Position numbers and translations under genes: made by a program
The notes under the pieces: generated by a model
Told to the model about the DNA's origin: nothing
Databases searched by the model: none
The model's input: only the letters and a program-made list of their open reading frames with translations
In this document: positions 1-10,254 of the stretch, piece after piece
How the letters are laid out: each line of letters opens with the position of its first letter
Position numbering within the stretch: the first letter of the stretch is position 1
Assembly: GCA_002420145.1 (NCBI GenBank)
Contig: DIHL01000079.1
Location: 1-64,000, forward strand
Length of the DNA: 64,000 nt
Reading direction: 5' to 3'
Origin: Bacteroidetes bacterium UBA5697
GTDB taxonomy: Bacteria; Bacteroidota; Bacteroidia; B-17B0; Aurantibacillaceae

Positions 1-266
1 TATCAGAAGAATGGCAAAAACACACTGGCTTACCCTTTGTGTTTGCTTGTTGGGTAAGTAATGTGTCTTTAGAAGAAAGTTTTATTACAGAATTCAATAA
101 AACTTTAGGCTATGGCGTTAATCATATTGAAGAATCGGTGATAGAAAAACCAAATGAAGCTTTAGGTGATAAATCTTTAGATTACTTGAAAAATAAAATT
201 TCTTATAATTTAGATACGGATAAAAGAAAGGCTTTGGAGCTTTTTTTGGAGTTGATGAAGCGTTAA
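1..266 (+). CDS. mqnA: Chorismate dehydratase MqnA, C-terminal part (truncated by window edge)
   Basis: The frame is open from base 3 and gives the last 87 residues of a protein that starts to the left of the window; an internal GTG at 39 is not the true start. The motif TGLPFVFACWVSN matches the conserved region of MqnA, the periplasmic-binding-fold enzyme that makes 3-enolpyruvylbenzoate from chorismate in the futalosine route to menaquinone. Known biology: this route replaces the classical Men pathway in many Bacteroidota outside Bacteroides and most Flavobacteriaceae. The rest of the pathway is not in the window. Another MqnA/MqnD-like periplasmic-binding-fold protein is possible, but the motif fits MqnA best. 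Confidence 0.82.
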   Translation, partial: SEEWQKHTGLPFVFACWVSNVSLEESFITEFNKTLGYGVNHIEESVIEKPNEALGDKSLDYLKNKISYNLDTDKRKALELFLELMKR

Positions 267-275
267 TTAATTTCA

Positions 276-992
276 CTAACATCCTTGAGATATTTCGATA
301 ATTATAATTTTCTCTATTTTGTTCCCGTTTTTTTCTCCTCGTATCCTCAAAAAAATAGTGCTTATTGAAACATCACTAGCGCCTTCAGATATACTATTAT
401 TATTTTTAATTAATTGATAATAGTCATCTCCACAATGTTCTTTAACTTTTTCCTTAAAGCTATTTAATGGAATATTTGGAAACATTCTTTTTTCAGAATC
501 TGTATAAAAAGGAAAATAATAAGTATTCTCTCCTAGATTTAATAAAGGTTTCCAATCAGATAAAAAATGCTCCCAATTTATTAAATCACAATGTGGTCCT
601 TCATTTGAAACTGATAGAGTTGTTTCATAACATTGCTCAATAGAAATTTTTTTTAAAGTATTTTGCAACAAAAATATTTGCTGGCCCTCTATTCGATATC
701 CCATTTCGGACCATAAACCACAAGTATCAGAAACTATAGTACTATCTAATTTATCATAACAAATTAAATTACATATTTTCAATGAAAAATCTTTAAAATG
801 CAGGGTAATAGAAGTATCGCAGGGTAATAATTCAATTTTATTTAATTCATTAAAATCTTCGCTACTTTGGGTAAATATTGAGGCACTATCATTTTGCAAA
901 CCAACATTATTGATTTTATCATCTTGCTGATTACATCCAAAACATAAAAAAATAGCTAAGATTGGAGTTAGAAAAATTAAATTTCGAAACAT
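276..992 (-). CDS. Putative lipoprotein of unknown function
   Basis: This 238-residue protein begins with a hydrophobic signal (residues 3-18) ending in CFGC, where Cys20 would be the lipidated residue. The residues after it, NQQDDK, are polar and acidic; in several Bacteroidota such a stretch after the lipid cysteine acts as a surface-export signal, so exposure on the cell surface is possible (inference). Several further cysteines are scattered through the chain. No family was recognised. It is convergent with the mqnA end, with nine bases between them, and divergent from the M1 peptidase gene. Calling it a lipoprotein rests only on the N-terminus. Confidence 0.7.
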   Translation of the reverse strand: MFRNLIFLTPILAIFLCFGCNQQDDKINNVGLQNDSASIFTQSSEDFNELNKIELLPCDTSITLHFKDFSLKICNLICYDKLDSTIVSDTCGLWSEMGYRIEGQQIFLLQNTLKKISIEQCYETTLSVSNEGPHCDLINWEHFLSDWKPLLNLGENTYYFPFYTDSEKRMFPNIPLNSFKEKVKEHCGDDYYQLIKNNNSISEGASDVSISTIFLRIRGEKNGNKIEKIIIIEISQGC

Positions 993-1113
993 GCTCTAAT
1001 TTGATTGAGGTAAAATTAATGTATTTTTTAATAATAAACATTTTAAATTTTGTAAGAAACGATTCATAATTCCCACAAAAAAAATCCCTATCTTTAAGGG
1101 TTATTTATCCAAT

Positions 1114-4100
1114 ATGAAGAAATTATCCCTACTCCTACTTTTGAGCATCATTTCTATTTCAGAAATATCAGCGCAAAACGAATATATCGATTACCGTTCT
1201 ACTACCAATCCTTTGTATTGGCAAAACCGTAAACCTTTTGCCGACTACTGGCAACAAGATGTACATTATACTATCAAAGCTACTTTGAATGATACAACCG
1301 ACATCATCACTGGACATGAAGAATTAACCTATTGGAACAATTCTCCTAAGGATTTATACTTTGTGTATTTCCATTTATACAATAACGCACAAACAAAAGA
1401 TTCTTATCTAGCTGATTTATACAAGAATAACAATTACCATTTAAAGTTTAATAAATACCGAAACGAAGGAAAAGGTACTGAAGTGGTTAGTATTAAAAAT
1501 GGTAACACTGAATTAAAGACAGAATTAGATAATACGGTGATGAAAGTGTATTTGGATCGTCCTTTAAAATCGGGAGAATCCATCACTTTTGATTTAGATT
1601 TTAAAACCTATTACGCCAAAGAGGTTATTCGTAACCGAATGAAACTGTTCAATGCCTTTGGAAATAAACATTATGATGTTACACATTGGTATCCTCGTAT
1701 TTCTGTTTACGATCGAAAAATGGGTTGGGACACAGATCAGCACATGGACCATGAATTTTATGGAGACTTTGGTTCGTTTTATGTGGAATTTACGATTCCA
1801 AATAATTATGTATTAGATGCTACAGGTGTTTTACAAAATGAAAAAGAAGTTTTACCTGATACATTACGTCAAAAATTAGACATTGCAAACTTCGCCAAAA
1901 AACCATGGAACTCACCACCAAGCACCATCATTAAAAGAGATGGCTCTAATAAAACGTGGAAGTTCTCCGCATTAAACGTTCATGATTTTGCATTAACTGC
2001 CGATCCAACTTACCGTATTGGAGAATATATGTGGCAAGGAATTAAATGCGTAGCTTTAGTTCAAGAACCTCATGCTGCAGGTTGGCAAACGTGCCCTCAA
2101 TTTATTGCAAAAGTATTAGATGTAAATACTTACAACATTGGACCTTATCATTACCCAAAAATGATTTGTGCTGATGCACAAGATGGTGTAGAATATCCCA
2201 TGTTAACGTTAGATGGAGGTTACGACCCTAACTACCGAGATTTATTAATTCATGAAATAACACATAATTGGTTTTTTGGAATGGTTGGTAATAACGAAAC
2301 GTATCGTGCCTTTTTAGATGAAGGATTTACACAGTTTTATACAGCCGATACGTATCAATTTATTGATGGTCCAAATAAAATTGAACAACAACCAAAAAGT
2401 AAATACGTTCGTCGTTTTACTGAACAAAACAGAATTTTAGATGACCAAATTTACAATGGCTATATGAACGCGGTTACGGTTCGTGGCGAAGAAGTAACTT
2501 TGAATACGCATAGCGATGATTATAATGGAGGCATTCGTCATGGAGGCGGTTATGGTGCTGTGTACACAAAAACAGCAGCTATGTTGAAAAACTTAGAGTA
2601 TGTATTAGGTCGTTACTTATTTGATAAGTGTATGCAAAATTATTTCAATCAATGGAAATTTGCACATCCATATCCTGAAGATTTTAGAAACTCTGTTATT
2701 CAATATAGCGGAGTTGATTTAAATTGGTTTTTTGACCAATGGTTAGAGACCACTAAAAAAATTGATTACAAAATTGGACGTGTAAAACGCGGCAAACAAA
2801 AAGGCGAATACCTAATCAAATTTAAACGAAAAGGCGATATGCAAATGCCAATTGATTTTGCTGTGATTGACAAAAATGATTCGGCATACATGTATCACAT
2901 TCCGAATACTTGGTTCGAAAAACCTGTAAAATCAAATGTATTACCGCGCTGGATTGGTTGGGGTAAAGTAAAACCAACCTATGTTGCTAAAGTTCAGTTA
3001 AATGCTAAACTTAAAAATGTCATCATCGATCCTTCTCGTCGTTTAGCCGATGTTGATATGATGAACAACGTTAAACACCATAGAGTGAATGTGACTTTTG
3101 ATTCTAAAATTTATAATCCTTTAGATTGGAAGCATTACGAAATTAAAGCTCGTCCAAGTTTATGGTATAATGGTTATGATGGAGTAAAAATTGGCGCGCA
3201 TTTAAACGGAGGCTATATGAATACGAAACATGTATTTGATGTAACTGCTTGGTTTAGCACAGGAATGGGACAAGCCTATTTAGATAGTACAACAAGAATA
3301 AATAGTTATAATACATTTTCGTTCTTATTAAACTATCGAACTTCAACAGCTAAGTTTATTAAAAAATCTAACATCTATTTGACATTAAAATCATTAGATG
3401 GATTAGAAAGCGGATTAATTGGTTTTGAAAAGAAAAGTAACAACGAAAAAAACAGAATTTATATTCAGTACAAAGCCATGGTGCGCGATATGCCAAATGA
3501 CTTGGTGTATTTAATTAACCAAAAAGAATGGCAAATTCAAAAAATGAATAGTTATTTAAATGTTGGAATTGATCATAATTACAACTACAATCGCGGTTCT
3601 GGTTTTATGAATTTAAATATGAGAGCAAGTGCTTTAACTCGTGATTACGATTATTCAAACTTACAATATACTGCCGTTAACAAAAATGACTTAGGTAAAA
3701 TTAACATTAATACTCGTGTGTTTGCTCAATTAGGATTTGGAACCATGTTGGCTGACGAATCTATGTTATTTGTTTCGGGTTCAAATCCAGAAGATTTAAT
3801 GGATAATAAATACACGCGTTCTAATGGATTTATTCCTCCAAGCTGGGGTGAGTATGGAGCTATGACGAATCATTTTACTGCTGGTGGCGGATTAAATTTA
3901 AGAGGTTATTCAGGATATGTATTAGCAAGAAAAGATGAAAATGGTTTCATCGTTAATAATTACAAAGGAACTACAGGCGCATCTGCAAGTACCGAAATTG
4001 AATTTGGTGAATTATTTAAATTCATGAATTTCAAAAAACTAAACAACAGTGTTAAATTAATGCCCTACTTATTTGCTGATGCTGGTGTAATTAACACTAA

Positions 4101-4308
4101 TGCTCCAAACAAAGCAACTGTTATGTCTGATGTAATGGTAGATGCCGGAGTTGGTTTTGCATTAAGTATTCAAAAATGGGGACCGTTATATGGAGTTAAA
4201 CCATTAACCATCAGATTTGATATGCCATTATTTATTAATCGCTTACCATTTGCAGAAAAAGACTATTTTCAAACACGTTGGATGATTGGAATTAATAGAG
4301 CATTTTAA
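1114..4308 (+). CDS. M1 family metallopeptidase (aminopeptidase N-like), exported
   Basis: This 1064-residue secreted protein has a signal peptide ending near ISAQ (residue 21). The gluzincin zinc site is plain: HEITH at residues 380-384 and the third ligand Glu403 in DEGFTQF, the HExxH-18-E spacing of M1 peptidases. The stretch DGVEYPM upstream of it is the degenerate exopeptidase-type motif. The family cleaves N-terminal residues from peptides; the signal places it in the periplasm or at the outer membrane. The last 400 or so residues, after the catalytic and helical part, are rich in alternating aromatic and polar residues and may form a beta-rich or outer-membrane domain (inference). It is followed after three bases by the LTA-synthase-like gene. 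Confidence 0.9.
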   Translation: MKKLSLLLLLSIISISEISAQNEYIDYRSTTNPLYWQNRKPFADYWQQDVHYTIKATLNDTTDIITGHEELTYWNNSPKDLYFVYFHLYNNAQTKDSYLADLYKNNNYHLKFNKYRNEGKGTEVVSIKNGNTELKTELDNTVMKVYLDRPLKSGESITFDLDFKTYYAKEVIRNRMKLFNAFGNKHYDVTHWYPRISVYDRKMGWDTDQHMDHEFYGDFGSFYVEFTIPNNYVLDATGVLQNEKEVLPDTLRQKLDIANFAKKPWNSPPSTIIKRDGSNKTWKFSALNVHDFALTADPTYRIGEYMWQGIKCVALVQEPHAAGWQTCPQFIAKVLDVNTYNIGPYHYPKMICADAQDGVEYPMLTLDGGYDPNYRDLLIHEITHNWFFGMVGNNETYRAFLDEGFTQFYTADTYQFIDGPNKIEQQPKSKYVRRFTEQNRILDDQIYNGYMNAVTVRGEEVTLNTHSDDYNGGIRHGGGYGAVYTKTAAMLKNLEYVLGRYLFDKCMQNYFNQWKFAHPYPEDFRNSVIQYSGVDLNWFFDQWLETTKKIDYKIGRVKRGKQKGEYLIKFKRKGDMQMPIDFAVIDKNDSAYMYHIPNTWFEKPVKSNVLPRWIGWGKVKPTYVAKVQLNAKLKNVIIDPSRRLADVDMMNNVKHHRVNVTFDSKIYNPLDWKHYEIKARPSLWYNGYDGVKIGAHLNGGYMNTKHVFDVTAWFSTGMGQAYLDSTTRINSYNTFSFLLNYRTSTAKFIKKSNIYLTLKSLDGLESGLIGFEKKSNNEKNRIYIQYKAMVRDMPNDLVYLINQKEWQIQKMNSYLNVGIDHNYNYNRGSGFMNLNMRASALTRDYDYSNLQYTAVNKNDLGKININTRVFAQLGFGTMLADESMLFVSGSNPEDLMDNKYTRSNGFIPPSWGEYGAMTNHFTAGGGLNLRGYSGYVLARKDENGFIVNNYKGTTGASASTEIEFGELFKFMNFKKLNNSVKLMPYLFADAGVINTNAPNKATVMSDVMVDAGVGFALSIQKWGPLYGVKPLTIRFDMPLFINRLPFAEKDYFQTRWMIGINRAF

Positions 4309-4311
4309 TTT

Positions 4312-6207
4312 ATGAATTCTTATAGGCCGCAATTAGTTAATCTTTTAAAACAAATATCTTTTGTTTTTCTATTGTACAGCCTATGTAGAATTTTATTTTA
4401 TTATTTTAATCGTTCTTATTTCCAAGACATTTCTTATTCTGAATTAAGTTCAGCATTTTTTTTTGGATTGCGATTTGACGCCTTTAGTATTGCTGCTACA
4501 AATGCTCTTTTTATAATAATGTGTGCTTTGCCATTTAAATTTTACTATTCAAAATGGTATCAAAAAGTAAGCTCCTTTATTTTTATAATCACCAACAGCA
4601 TTGCCTTATCCTTAAATTTTATTGACTTTGCTTATTTTCCATTTACACAAAAACGCACGACTTATGATTTAGGAAATTTTATTTTCGGTGGACAAACAGA
4701 GTTTACCAAACTCATTCCGCATTTTTTATCAGAGTATTGGCTTGTTGTTTTATTGTATATCATCATCGTGTTTGTTTTAGTAAAAATTCATTTTAAAATC
4801 AAAAAAAATGAAAAGAATGAAACGATTCCTTTTACTATAAAAACATCTATTTTATATAGTGGGATATTTATTTTAGTTTCCGGTACAACATTATTAGCCA
4901 TCAGGGGTGGTGTGCAACGATCTCCTATATCTATGGTAGATGCTGCAAATTACAGCGACCCTAAATTTATTCCTATTGTTATTAATACGCCTTTTTCAGT
5001 TATCAAATCAGCTGAGCTACAAGAAATGAAACCTTATATTGTTTTTTCTGAAGAACAAGCCAGACACTATTACAATCCTATTCATCCAGCAGATACAGGG
5101 GATTTTCAAAACTACAATGTGTGTGTAATAATTTTAGAAAGCTTCTCCAAAGAATTTACGGGTCTCGGAAAACGAATAAGCTATACACCATTTTTAGATA
5201 GTTTAATGACACAATCTGTTGTTTACAATAATGGCATTGCTAATGGGAAAACGTCTATTAATGGTATTCCCGCTATTATTGCCTCTATGCCATGCTTTTT
5301 AGAAGATCAATATTTAAATTCGGTTTATAGTAGTAATAAATTAAACACCTTACCTAATTTATTAAAAGATAAAGGATACACATCTGTATTTTATCATGGA
5401 GGTACTAATGGCACTATGAACTTTAATTCGTTTGCACAATTAGCAGGTTATGATAAATACTTTGGCCGAACAGAATATAACAACGAAGAGGATTATGATG
5501 GACAATGGGGTATTTGGGATGAACCATTTTTAAAGAAAACAGCTGCAGATATTTCAAACTTAAAGCAACCATTTTTCACTTCTATATTCACATTAAGTTC
5601 TCACAATCCTTATAAAATACCAAAACAATACAAAGGAAAATTTCCAAAAGGAAATTATGAAATTACCGAATCCATTGGATATGCAGATTATGCCTTGAAA
5701 CAATTTTTTATAGAAGCTCGTAAGCAAAAATGGTTCGATAATACCTTATTTGTAATTACACCAGATCATACAGCAATCTCTGACGATTCATTTTATTCAA
5801 ATATACTTGGTCAATATTCTATCCCTATCCTATTTTATAAAAGCGGAATAACTCCTAAAGTTGAAGAACATACGGTTCAACAAATAGATATTTTACCAAC
5901 TGTTTTAGATTATTTAAACTATGACAAACCTTATTATTCTTTTGGGAAAAGTATGTTAAAAGAAAGTTATCAACCTGCTATATACTACAACAGTCCTTAT
6001 TTTTGTTGTGTTAAGGATAGTTTTATCTATATCATGAAAGATTCTATTTTTGGAGAAAAACACAATTTTAAAAGAGATAGTTTTTTAAAATTTGATATTT
6101 ATAAAACAGGCCAAGATCAAGATTTATTAAATTTATGTAACGCTTATCGACAAATATATTCGAATGACGTTGCTAAAAATAAAACATATTTGGATAACAA
6201 AAAATAA
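4312..6207 (+). CDS. LTA synthase family / sulfatase-fold membrane phosphotransferase
   Basis: This 631-residue protein has about five membrane helices in its first 200 residues and an extracytoplasmic alkaline-phosphatase-fold domain after about residue 265. Visible catalytic elements are VCVIILESFSKEF (metal-binding Glu near 275), GKTSINGIPA with the likely Thr314 nucleophile, and TPDHTA with the Asp485-His486 metal pair. Relatives include lipoteichoic acid synthase and phosphoethanolamine or phosphoglycerol transferases. As this is a Gram-negative cell, a role in modifying a lipid or glycan head group is likelier than teichoic acid synthesis (inference). It is probably cotranscribed with the M1 peptidase upstream and the flavoprotein downstream. 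Confidence 0.85.
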   Translation: MNSYRPQLVNLLKQISFVFLLYSLCRILFYYFNRSYFQDISYSELSSAFFFGLRFDAFSIAATNALFIIMCALPFKFYYSKWYQKVSSFIFIITNSIALSLNFIDFAYFPFTQKRTTYDLGNFIFGGQTEFTKLIPHFLSEYWLVVLLYIIIVFVLVKIHFKIKKNEKNETIPFTIKTSILYSGIFILVSGTTLLAIRGGVQRSPISMVDAANYSDPKFIPIVINTPFSVIKSAELQEMKPYIVFSEEQARHYYNPIHPADTGDFQNYNVCVIILESFSKEFTGLGKRISYTPFLDSLMTQSVVYNNGIANGKTSINGIPAIIASMPCFLEDQYLNSVYSSNKLNTLPNLLKDKGYTSVFYHGGTNGTMNFNSFAQLAGYDKYFGRTEYNNEEDYDGQWGIWDEPFLKKTAADISNLKQPFFTSIFTLSSHNPYKIPKQYKGKFPKGNYEITESIGYADYALKQFFIEARKQKWFDNTLFVITPDHTAISDDSFYSNILGQYSIPILFYKSGITPKVEEHTVQQIDILPTVLDYLNYDKPYYSFGKSMLKESYQPAIYYNSPYFCCVKDSFIYIMKDSIFGEKHNFKRDSFLKFDIYKTGQDQDLLNLCNAYRQIYSNDVAKNKTYLDNKK

Positions 6208-6208
6208 A

Positions 6209-7684
6209 ATGGAACACTACGATTTAATTGTTATTGGCGGAGGACCAAGCGGATATGCAGGAGCAATGCGTGCCTTAGACTTTAAGAAAAAAGTACTATT
6301 GATAGAAAAAAAACGTATTGGTGGAGCTGGAGTATATGATGGTGTTTTAACTTCTAAAACCTTATGGGAATACTCACAAAAAGTATCATCCATTAGAGAA
6401 ATGATTCCGAACTACGAAGTAAATTATGCAGATATCGTCACAACATTGAAAGAAGCTGTATTTGAACGTAAAACTCAAATGACGGTACATTTAAATTTAT
6501 TACAAAAGCAACAGGGAAATTTATTTTATTATGAAAAAGGCTCAGCTTCATTTATCAATAAAAACACAGTTGAAATAAAAAAAGAAGATGGAAGCATTAA
6601 ACAAGTAAGTGCAGATAATATTTTAATTGCAACCGGTAGCCGACCTCGTTACTTGCCTCATATCCCTATTGATGAGCAAATCATCATGACAAGCGATGGA
6701 GTAAAAAATCTTACAGAATTGCCAAAAAGTTTAGTGGTATTAGGCGCTGGTGTTATTGGTTGTGAATTTGCAACTATTTTCTCTAACATGGGGCAAACTA
6801 AAGTTTACTTAATTGATAAAGCAGATCGCATTTTACCATTTGAAGATGATGATGTAGCTGCTTTAATTAGCGAAAGTTTAGAAAAACATGGAGCAACCAT
6901 ACATCATGGTTCATCCTTAAAACGAATGGAAATTAAAAATGGCAAAGTTGAATATGAATTGGAATACAAAGATGGTTCAACAGAAATCATTAACGTTGAT
7001 AAAGCTTTAGTATCTGTTGGAAGAGTTGCAAATGTTGAAGAGTTGGGTTTAGAAAATGCAGGTGTAAAATTAAATGATAGAGGTAGTGTTTGGGATGACG
7101 ATACACAAACTAACATTTCTAATATTTACGTTGCAGGAGATGTAACTACAGAAATGGCTTTAGTAAATGTTGGAGAAAGAGAAGCAAGACACGCTGTGGT
7201 GAGGATGTTTGGACCAACCATTAAGCCATTATCATACCAAAATATTTCTACCATCATGTTCTTAAACCCTGAGGTAGCCAGTGTTGGAATGAGCGAACAA
7301 GATTGTAATAAAAAAGGATTAGCGCATAAAGTAGTCAAGTTAGATTACAGCACTAATGCTCGTGCGATTGCCATGCGAAAGACAAAAGGCTTCTTTAAAA
7401 TCATTGTAACTAATGATAATGGCATGAGAATACTTGGTATGCGTGCCGTTGGAGAGCACGCTAGTTCTGCAATTCAGGCTGTAGCTTATTTAATTCATAC
7501 GAATCAAGGAATTAGAGAATTAGCAGACATGATGCATCCTCATCCTAGTATTATTGAAGGTGTTCAAGAATGTTTACGAATGCTGTTAGGTAAATCTATT
7601 TACAAACCATACATTTTTAAAGACAAACTGAAATGTTATGTGTGCGAAAATAATATATGTACGCCTGTTGAATCGTTAGTTTAA
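6209..7684 (+). CDS. FAD/NAD(P)-dependent oxidoreductase, lipoamide-dehydrogenase-like, without redox cysteines
   Basis: This 491-residue member of the pyridine nucleotide-disulfide oxidoreductase family starts at the ATG two bases after the previous stop; a longer frame from 6164 would overlap that gene and disrupt the N-terminal FAD motif, so it is rejected. The N-terminus carries the FAD dinucleotide fold GGGPSGYAG. A second GAGVIGCEFA marks the NAD(P) fold and NIYVAGDVT the second FAD contact. The C-terminal dimer domain keeps the His445/Glu450 dyad in HPHPSIIE. The active-disulfide motif is replaced by GGAGVYDGVLTSK: both cysteines are missing (Gly41 and Val46). Mycobacterial LpdA (Rv3303c), a quinone reductase, shows a similar loss. 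So quinone or transhydrogenase-type activity is more plausible than lipoamide reduction. The tail has a CYVCENNIC cluster. Confidence 0.85.
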   Translation: MEHYDLIVIGGGPSGYAGAMRALDFKKKVLLIEKKRIGGAGVYDGVLTSKTLWEYSQKVSSIREMIPNYEVNYADIVTTLKEAVFERKTQMTVHLNLLQKQQGNLFYYEKGSASFINKNTVEIKKEDGSIKQVSADNILIATGSRPRYLPHIPIDEQIIMTSDGVKNLTELPKSLVVLGAGVIGCEFATIFSNMGQTKVYLIDKADRILPFEDDDVAALISESLEKHGATIHHGSSLKRMEIKNGKVEYELEYKDGSTEIINVDKALVSVGRVANVEELGLENAGVKLNDRGSVWDDDTQTNISNIYVAGDVTTEMALVNVGEREARHAVVRMFGPTIKPLSYQNISTIMFLNPEVASVGMSEQDCNKKGLAHKVVKLDYSTNARAIAMRKTKGFFKIIVTNDNGMRILGMRAVGEHASSAIQAVAYLIHTNQGIRELADMMHPHPSIIEGVQECLRMLLGKSIYKPYIFKDKLKCYVCENNICTPVESLV

Positions 7685-7695
7685 TTTATGTAAAA

Positions 7696-10086
7696 TTGAA
7701 AAAATTAGTTGCCATATTATTACTAGTTAGTAGCTGTTGCTTCTCTCAAAGCACAACTAATAGTGAAAAAACTTGGTTGATTGATTTTTACTTTAAATCA
7801 GATAAAATAATTAACGAACAATTATCTTCCATTTTTGATTTAACTATTACTGGTAAATACAATGATGCAAAAACAATCATCTATCAATTAAAATCTACTC
7901 AAGCCAAATCATCACTTCCCTACTCCGCTTTATTGAGTTATGAAGCTAACATTTGCTACAACGAAAGTAAATATGAATTAGCTTATTCACTAGCAGATTC
8001 AACCGTTAATATTTTATCACAACTCGATAAAAACAACCGATACATTGTAAAAGCATTAAATATTAAAGCAAAGGCATTAAGTGCCTTAAATGAATTTGAT
8101 TCTTCTGAATCAATTTTAAACGATAACATTAAACTCGCTCAATCAATTGATGATAAGAATGGATTAGCAGGTTGTTATTATTTAAAAGGCTCCAACGCAA
8201 GCGATAGAGGGTTCTACGAAAAAAGCAAAGAATTACTATTAAAAAGTATAGCCATACGAACGAATATCCATGATGATATGGGATTATCAGCTTCTTATTC
8301 ATTTCTAGGATTAACCTATGCTCACCTAGGTGATTATATGTTAGGTATTGAATACATTCAAAAAAGCATTACCATTCGCGAAAAAAATAAAGACAAAAGA
8401 GGATTAGCCAATTCTTATTTATGCTTATATAAAATATATATTGATATTGGCGAAGCTGATAAAGCCATGCAATCTGAATTGAAAAGCTTAGAAATTTGTA
8501 GAGAAATTAATGATTTACAATGTGTATCAGGAAGATTAACCAACTTAGGTCAAATCTATCAAAACAAAGGAGATTTTGAAAAAGCTTTGAATTATCACTT
8601 CATGGCATTACATATTAGCAAACAATTAAATATTAGAAATAGAATAGCTGATGTGCATGAAAATATTGCAAAAAATTACAACTTCACTCATAAGTATGAA
8701 GATGCTATTAAACATATTGATAGTTGCAAAACAATCCGAAGAATCATTGGAGACGAAGAAGGTCTTGTATCTGCCACATTAGTATCATCTCAAATATTTT
8801 TCAATCAAAAAAATATTAAAGCTGCCATTGATAATGGAAATAGTGCATTGCATGCGAGTTTAAAATTAAAACTACCCTATTTAATTAAAGATGCTCACCA
8901 AGTTTTAAGCAATGCATATAATTTACAGCATAATACAGATAAAGCACTGCTTCATTACAAAGCATTTATTGTATTAAGAGACAGTTTATACAATATTGAT
9001 AAAACAAAAGAAATCGTTAGAAAGGAATTGGAGTTTAATTTTAATAAAAAAGAAGAGTTACAAAAATTAGAAGTCGCCAAAAAATTAGCGGAAACTGATG
9101 CTGAAAGCCGAAAACAAAGAACCATTATTATTTTTACCATTATTGGAATTGTTATCCTTTCTTCCTTATTAGGATTTGCCATTTGGCAATACCGTTTAAA
9201 AATTAAATCCGAAAAACAATTGCAATACTTAAATTCTGATTTAAATTTAAAAAACTACCAACTATCAGAAAAAACAGAAATTATAGAATTACAACATAAT
9301 ACCATTCATTTAAAAAACAAAGAAATAACAGATAGTATTAGATATGCTCAAAAAATACAAACTGCTATGATGCCTTTAAAACATGAGTTTGTAGATTACT
9401 TTAAAGAGGCTTTTGTGATTTTTGAACCAAAAGACATTATCAGTGGCGACTTTTTTTGGATAACAACAAGAAACGAAAAAATCATTTTTGCTACCGGAGA
9501 TTGTACTGGTCATGGTGTACCTGGTGGATTTATGAGTATGTTAGGCGTTTCTTTATTAAACGAAATCATTAATGAACATGATTTAACAGAACCAGCTTTA
9601 ATATTGAGTCGTTTACGAAAAAAAGTAATTACCGCTCTCAGGCAAAAAGGCTTATCGGGAGAACAACAAGATGGAATGGACATGACTATTTGTGTAATTG
9701 ACAAAAAAGAAATGACACTACACTATGCCGCAGCCAATCATACATTTTATATTATAAAAAAACAAGAAGCTGGTTTTGAATTACAAGAATTTAAAGGCGA
9801 TAAACAACCCGTTGGGATATTTGGAAAAGACTTAAAACCTTTCAAGCAGCATTTAATATCATTAAATACGGATGATGTTATTTACACATTTACAGATGGT
9901 TATGCTGATCAGTTTGGTGGACCTAAAGGAAAGAAATTTAAATACACTCAACTTAAAACACTCCTTCTCTCAATACAACATTTAAGCCTACAAGAGCAAG
10001 AAGAAATCATCAAACAAAAATTTATTAATTGGAAAGGCAATTTAGAACAAGTAGATGATGTTTGTTTGATTGGTGTCAAGGTTTAA
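7696..10086 (+). CDS. TPR-containing SpoIIE-type protein phosphatase (membrane-anchored)
   Basis: This 796-residue protein starts at TTG; the signal peptide KKLVAILLLVSSCCFSQS follows directly and no better start is visible. Residues of about 40-430 are tetratricopeptide repeats (for example the segments around GDFEKALNYH and KYEDAIKHI). A single membrane helix lies at about 476-498, then a coiled coil, then a PP2C/SpoIIE phosphatase from about 546. Metal-site motifs SGDFFW, GDCTGHGVPGGF and FTDGYADQFGG are present. The family dephosphorylates anti-anti-sigma or other phosphoserine proteins. The layout suggests periplasmic TPR sensing with a cytoplasmic phosphatase output (inference). It lies 11 bases after the flavoprotein gene. 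Confidence 0.88.
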   Translation: MKKLVAILLLVSSCCFSQSTTNSEKTWLIDFYFKSDKIINEQLSSIFDLTITGKYNDAKTIIYQLKSTQAKSSLPYSALLSYEANICYNESKYELAYSLADSTVNILSQLDKNNRYIVKALNIKAKALSALNEFDSSESILNDNIKLAQSIDDKNGLAGCYYLKGSNASDRGFYEKSKELLLKSIAIRTNIHDDMGLSASYSFLGLTYAHLGDYMLGIEYIQKSITIREKNKDKRGLANSYLCLYKIYIDIGEADKAMQSELKSLEICREINDLQCVSGRLTNLGQIYQNKGDFEKALNYHFMALHISKQLNIRNRIADVHENIAKNYNFTHKYEDAIKHIDSCKTIRRIIGDEEGLVSATLVSSQIFFNQKNIKAAIDNGNSALHASLKLKLPYLIKDAHQVLSNAYNLQHNTDKALLHYKAFIVLRDSLYNIDKTKEIVRKELEFNFNKKEELQKLEVAKKLAETDAESRKQRTIIIFTIIGIVILSSLLGFAIWQYRLKIKSEKQLQYLNSDLNLKNYQLSEKTEIIELQHNTIHLKNKEITDSIRYAQKIQTAMMPLKHEFVDYFKEAFVIFEPKDIISGDFFWITTRNEKIIFATGDCTGHGVPGGFMSMLGVSLLNEIINEHDLTEPALILSRLRKKVITALRQKGLSGEQQDGMDMTICVIDKKEMTLHYAAANHTFYIIKKQEAGFELQEFKGDKQPVGIFGKDLKPFKQHLISLNTDDVIYTFTDGYADQFGGPKGKKFKYTQLKTLLLSIQHLSLQEQEEIIKQKFINWKGNLEQVDDVCLIGVKV

Positions 10087-10094
10087 TTTTTCAC

Positions 10095-10234
10095 AACCAC
10101 ATAGAAACATAGTTTATAGGTACTATATAGAAAAAGGCTCATTCTGGAAACATAGCTGGAAGCGTCACTTCCTCTATCTGACCTTAAATACTACTTATTC
10201 ATATTTATTCTTTTTTCTATAAACCGATGTGGTT
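10095..10234. repeat. Imperfect long inverted repeat between genes
   Basis: The left arm begins AACCACAT at 10095 and ends GTTTATAG at 10119. The right arm, CTATAAAC then CGATGTGGTT, ends at 10234. The arms are inverted copies with a seven-base difference, around about 100 bases of unrelated sequence. It fills most of the 180-base gap before rbfA. This looks like a dispersed palindromic element rather than a terminator: there is no T-run at the arm and the loop is long. Confidence 0.6.
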
Positions 10235-10254
10235 AAATAATAATCAAAAATCAT

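Noticed and set aside
6164..6208. Longer start for the flavoprotein
   Set aside because: It overlaps the previous gene and places 15 extra residues before the FAD motif.
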